Assembly: GCF_026552795.1 (NCBI RefSeq)
Contig: NZ_JANFPI010000014.1
Span: forward strand, 1 to 37,096
Source: Ectorhizobium quercum
GTDB taxonomy: Bacteria > Pseudomonadota > Alphaproteobacteria > Rhizobiales > Rhizobiaceae
Length of the DNA: 37,096 bases
Direction of reading: 5' to 3'
In this document: positions 34,735 through 37,096 of the stretch, one piece after another
Layout of the letters: each line of letters opens with the position of its first letter
Position numbering within the stretch: position 1 is the first letter of the stretch
The notes under the pieces: model-generated
Seen by the model: only the letters and a program-made list of their open reading frames with translations
What the model was told of the DNA's origin: nothing
The model's database searches: none
Position numbers and translations under genes: made by a program

Positions 34735-36678
34735 TCAGCGGCTTGCGACCTGCCTGGACTTGTCGGTGGTGTTCAGCAGCGCATCGATGCGCTTGCGTTC
34801 TTCCTGGAATTGGGCGAGCGCATCGCCTTCGAGCGACTTCCCGCCCGGCAGCCGGATCTTCAGCGGATCGACCTTGTTGCCGTTCACGATCAGCTCGTAG
34901 TGCAGATGCGGGCCGGTCGAAAGCCCGGTCGAGCCGACCCATCCGATCACCTGGCCCTGTTGCACCTTGGCGCCCGGCCTCACGCCTTTGGCGATGGCGC
35001 TCTGATGGTTGTAGGAGCTGACATAGCCGTTGGCGTGGCGGATGAGCGTCTGATTGCCGTAGCCGCCCGAATCCCAGCCGGCTTTTTCGACCGTGCCGTT
35101 GCCGGCAGCGATGATCGGGGTGCCGCGCGGCGCCGCCCAGTCGACGCCGGTGTGCATGCGGGAAAAGCCGAGGATCGGGTGACGGCGCATGCCGAAGGGC
35201 GACTTGAAGATGCCGTTGGGCACGGGGTTGCGGAGCAGGAACTGGCGGATGCTTTTGCCGTTCTCGTCGAAATAGTCGATCGAATTGTCTTCCGGGTCCT
35301 GGAAGCGATAGAAGCGCGTTTCGGTATCCCCGAAATGCGCCCGGACATAGAGAAGCTCGGAATCGTTCGTCGCCTGTCCGTCCTCGCCGGATACGGAGAA
35401 AAATGCCTCGAGCGTGTCGCTCGGCTTCAGTTGCGCTTGAAAATCGACATTGCTGGCCAGAAGCTTGATGACGCGGGAGGTCATTTCCTGGTTCATGCCG
35501 TAGGACAGCGCGGCGCGGTAGATGCCGTCATAGACGCGGGGCAGATCGCGGCCCGTCTGGATGGGCGGCGCACTGGTGTCGAACGCGGTGCGGACCGCAT
35601 CGAGTTCAGGCGGCGCCTGGCCATCGATGAACTCGCCCTTGTCGTCCAGTGCGATGGTGAGTTGATGGCGGGCGTTGTGGTAGACGCTGGCGCGGATGAC
35701 CGTCGCCTGTTCGCCCTGTTGCAGGATGCCGACACGCAGCACGCTGTCTTCACCGATCGTGTTGCCGTCCATCCTGCCGGAAAGAGCTTCCGAAAGCGTG
35801 GTGGCCTGCACCTTGGAGTAACCGGCATTCGTCAGCAGCGTCGCGATCGGCATGTTCTCGCGAACGGGGATCACGTCTTCCGCATATTCCGGCATGGTGG
35901 ACGAGATGGTTTCGGGCGCCGAAACCGTCATGTTCTGTTCGACGATACGGGCGGACAGTCCCGCCGCCAGGTCGAGATCGGTGTTGTCCGTTTCGAAGCG
36001 GCGGGGATCGACATAATAGAGAGCAGCCAGTTGCTTGGTGCCGTCGGTCAGGATCGAGCCGTTCGAACGCACATTTTCCTCCACCTCGTCCAGCGTCATG
36101 GCCGCGGTGAAGGGGTAGGGCGCGTGGCGGGTGGGGAAGGGAACCGTCTTCAGGCTCACTTCCGAATCGACATCCGCACCGTAAAGGGTGCCCGTTCGGG
36201 CGGGGTTCGCGGCCGAATCCGGCTCGTCGGATGAGAAAACGGTCAGCGGATTGAAAGCCGGATAATCTTCGGAAACGACATGATTGGCGGCAAGGGTCAT
36301 CTTCACGTGTGCGAAAGGCTGGCGCCGCACCACCTCCTTGTCCCCCTCGCGCACGACCGTCGAAACGTCGAGAATGGCGCGGTCCGTCGGCTTCGCCGTC
36401 AGGCTGGTGGAAAAGAGGCGTCCGCCGCGAACGACATCTTCATCCTCATGATCCTGCTGGACATTTGCGTAGGCCTCGGCGGGAATGCCGAGCTGCTGAC
36501 GCCCGTCGAGCGCAGCAAAGAGAGCGACCCCCATCAGGACGCTGGAAGTGATGCCGGTAAGGAATGTGCCCGACAGCCAGCGCAGGGATATTTCGCGACG
36601 GTCGGGAGCGCGGCGCCCGTCGGCCAGAACGGGTGCTTCGTTACCGATCGAACGGGTCAAAGCGGGATCGGGCGTCAT
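34735..36678 (-). CDS. Membrane-anchored M23 family metallopeptidase
   Basis: 647 residues. A cytoplasmic N-terminus and one transmembrane helix (about 35-60) precede a long periplasmic region of unknown fold and a C-terminal LytM/M23 domain (about 480-625) with zinc ligands His509 and Asp513 (HTGVDWAAPRG) and the HLH pair at 591-593. M23 enzymes cut cell-wall crosslinks, so this one probably takes part in envelope growth or division. The long central part (about 90-430), with NMPIATLLTNAGYSKVQATTLSEAL and a YGMNQEMTSRVIKLLA repeat, resembles the OapA/LysM-like substrate-positioning segment of the Mep family. It is convergent with clpB. Confidence 0.92.
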   Translation of the reverse strand: MTPDPALTRSIGNEAPVLADGRRAPDRREISLRWLSGTFLTGITSSVLMGVALFAALDGRQQLGIPAEAYANVQQDHEDEDVVRGGRLFSTSLTAKPTDRAILDVSTVVREGDKEVVRRQPFAHVKMTLAANHVVSEDYPAFNPLTVFSSDEPDSAANPARTGTLYGADVDSEVSLKTVPFPTRHAPYPFTAAMTLDEVEENVRSNGSILTDGTKQLAALYYVDPRRFETDNTDLDLAAGLSARIVEQNMTVSAPETISSTMPEYAEDVIPVRENMPIATLLTNAGYSKVQATTLSEALSGRMDGNTIGEDSVLRVGILQQGEQATVIRASVYHNARHQLTIALDDKGEFIDGQAPPELDAVRTAFDTSAPPIQTGRDLPRVYDGIYRAALSYGMNQEMTSRVIKLLASNVDFQAQLKPSDTLEAFFSVSGEDGQATNDSELLYVRAHFGDTETRFYRFQDPEDNSIDYFDENGKSIRQFLLRNPVPNGIFKSPFGMRRHPILGFSRMHTGVDWAAPRGTPIIAAGNGTVEKAGWDSGGYGNQTLIRHANGYVSSYNHQSAIAKGVRPGAKVQQGQVIGWVGSTGLSTGPHLHYELIVNGNKVDPLKIRLPGGKSLEGDALAQFQEERKRIDALLNTTDKSRQVASR

Positions 36679-36969
36679 GCAGGTATTCCGGTCCTTTGGC
36701 CTGTTTCATTCCAAAACGCTGGAAGATGTGCATCTTTCCGGCTGACAAGTCAAATCCGGTCCTCCTTACGCTTCGCAGGTGCGAATCCCTTGGATGCTGG
36801 AAACCGGTGGTGCACTTCAATTGTGAAATTGAGAGGGCGAGACGCGGCTTTCGAGCGGTTTGTGTGTGCCCGGGCCGCTGTTTTTGCGTTGATGTCTGGA
36901 TTATTTCAGAAATTATTGTTGTTTTACAGTTGGTTAGATAATTTTCTGGATATTTTTGTCTGTTGAGTG
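36679..36969. other. Spacer between the M23 peptidase gene and the rrn promoter
   Basis: About 290 bases with no convincing gene. The part nearest the promoter (36897-36965) is AT-rich. The rest holds nothing I can name. Confidence 0.5.
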
Positions 36970-36999
36970 TTGACGTTTGAGTGTGGAGGGTTCTATAAG
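36970..36999 (+). promoter_or_regulatory. Strong promoter, probably of an rRNA operon
   Basis: TTGACG (36970-36975), an 18-base spacer and TATAAG (36994-36999). A 60-base AT-rich stretch just upstream (about 36900-36965) could act as an UP element. This layout is that of rhizobial rrn promoters. Confidence 0.7.
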
Positions 37000-37005
37000 C
37001 AGCGT

Positions 37006-37096
37006 CGTTGACGAGGGCGGCTTCGCTGCTGGCGACCTTCTCGTTTGCTCTTGAGACTGGCGGCGATATTTGGCCTTAAGGGTTTGATTTTGCTGG
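37006..37096 (+). other. Probable 5' leader of an rRNA operon
   Basis: The sequence after the promoter has no open frame, contains a GGCGGCTTCGCTGCTGGCG hairpin-like element and TTGCTCTTGAGA (37045-37056), resembling the boxA antitermination site (TGCTCTTT). 16S rRNA itself is not reached inside the window. Confidence 0.55.

Overview
The window is GC-rich chromosomal DNA of an alphaproteobacterium, most likely a member of the Rhizobiaceae (Rhizobium / Agrobacterium / Ensifer / Shinella type). This rests on the lysC-ptsP-prfA-prmC-DUF4167 gene order, the short Omp25-like outer-membrane protein, the GluQ, ComF and Nit1 types, and the style of the rRNA promoter at the right edge. I cannot fix the genus from sequence alone. 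No insertion sequence, phage gene, CRISPR array or toxin-antitoxin pair was found, and coding density is high, so this reads as core chromosome rather than an island.

Layout. 1-2764 (minus strand): the 5' part of etfB, a rhomboid-family membrane protein, a PduO-type cobalamin adenosyltransferase and a short-chain dehydrogenase. 2897-6532: a YihY-family membrane protein, GluQ tRNA-Asp modifying enzyme, a DNA-3-methyladenine glycosylase, an HNH nuclease and DsbB. 6761-6845: tRNA-Leu(CAA). 7016-7663: an outer-membrane beta-barrel protein. 7860-12194 (minus): a four-gene cell-surface cluster (small membrane protein, CelD/BcsL-like acyltransferase, polysaccharide flippase, OpgC/acyltransferase-3 protein) directly downstream of secA (12290-15004).

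15246-18625 (plus): a periplasmic parvulin, argJ, a GNAT acetyltransferase and a MutT-type Nudix hydrolase; argJ, GNAT and mutT are tightly packed. 18733-19321: a small membrane protein and an orphan Flp-type pilin. 19382-22682: an NDUFAF5-like methyltransferase facing a comF-grxC-nit1-DUF1178 run. 22708-23904: ubiG diverging from a small two-helix membrane protein. 24110-30705: lysC, ptsP, prfA, prmC and a DUF4167 RNA-binding-like protein. 30842-31860: an Lrp/AsnC regulator divergent from a DUF2000 gene. 32058-34658: clpB with a heat-shock-type promoter. 34735-36678: a membrane-anchored M23 peptidase. 36970-37096: a strong promoter and leader that look like the start of an rRNA operon lying beyond the window.

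How they fit together: most genes serve housekeeping tasks. These are protein export and envelope quality (secA, parvulin, dsbB, M23 peptidase, clpB), translation (gluQ, prfA, prmC, tRNA, rrn promoter), nitrogen/PTS signalling (ptsP), amino-acid synthesis (lysC, argJ), damage repair (alkylation glycosylase, MutT, Nit1, glutaredoxin) and cofactors or ubiquinone (cobalamin adenosyltransferase, ubiG). I did not find a clearly new system. The least explained parts are the surface-polysaccharide cluster, the orphan pilin pair, and several palindromes in intergenic DNA that look like operators.
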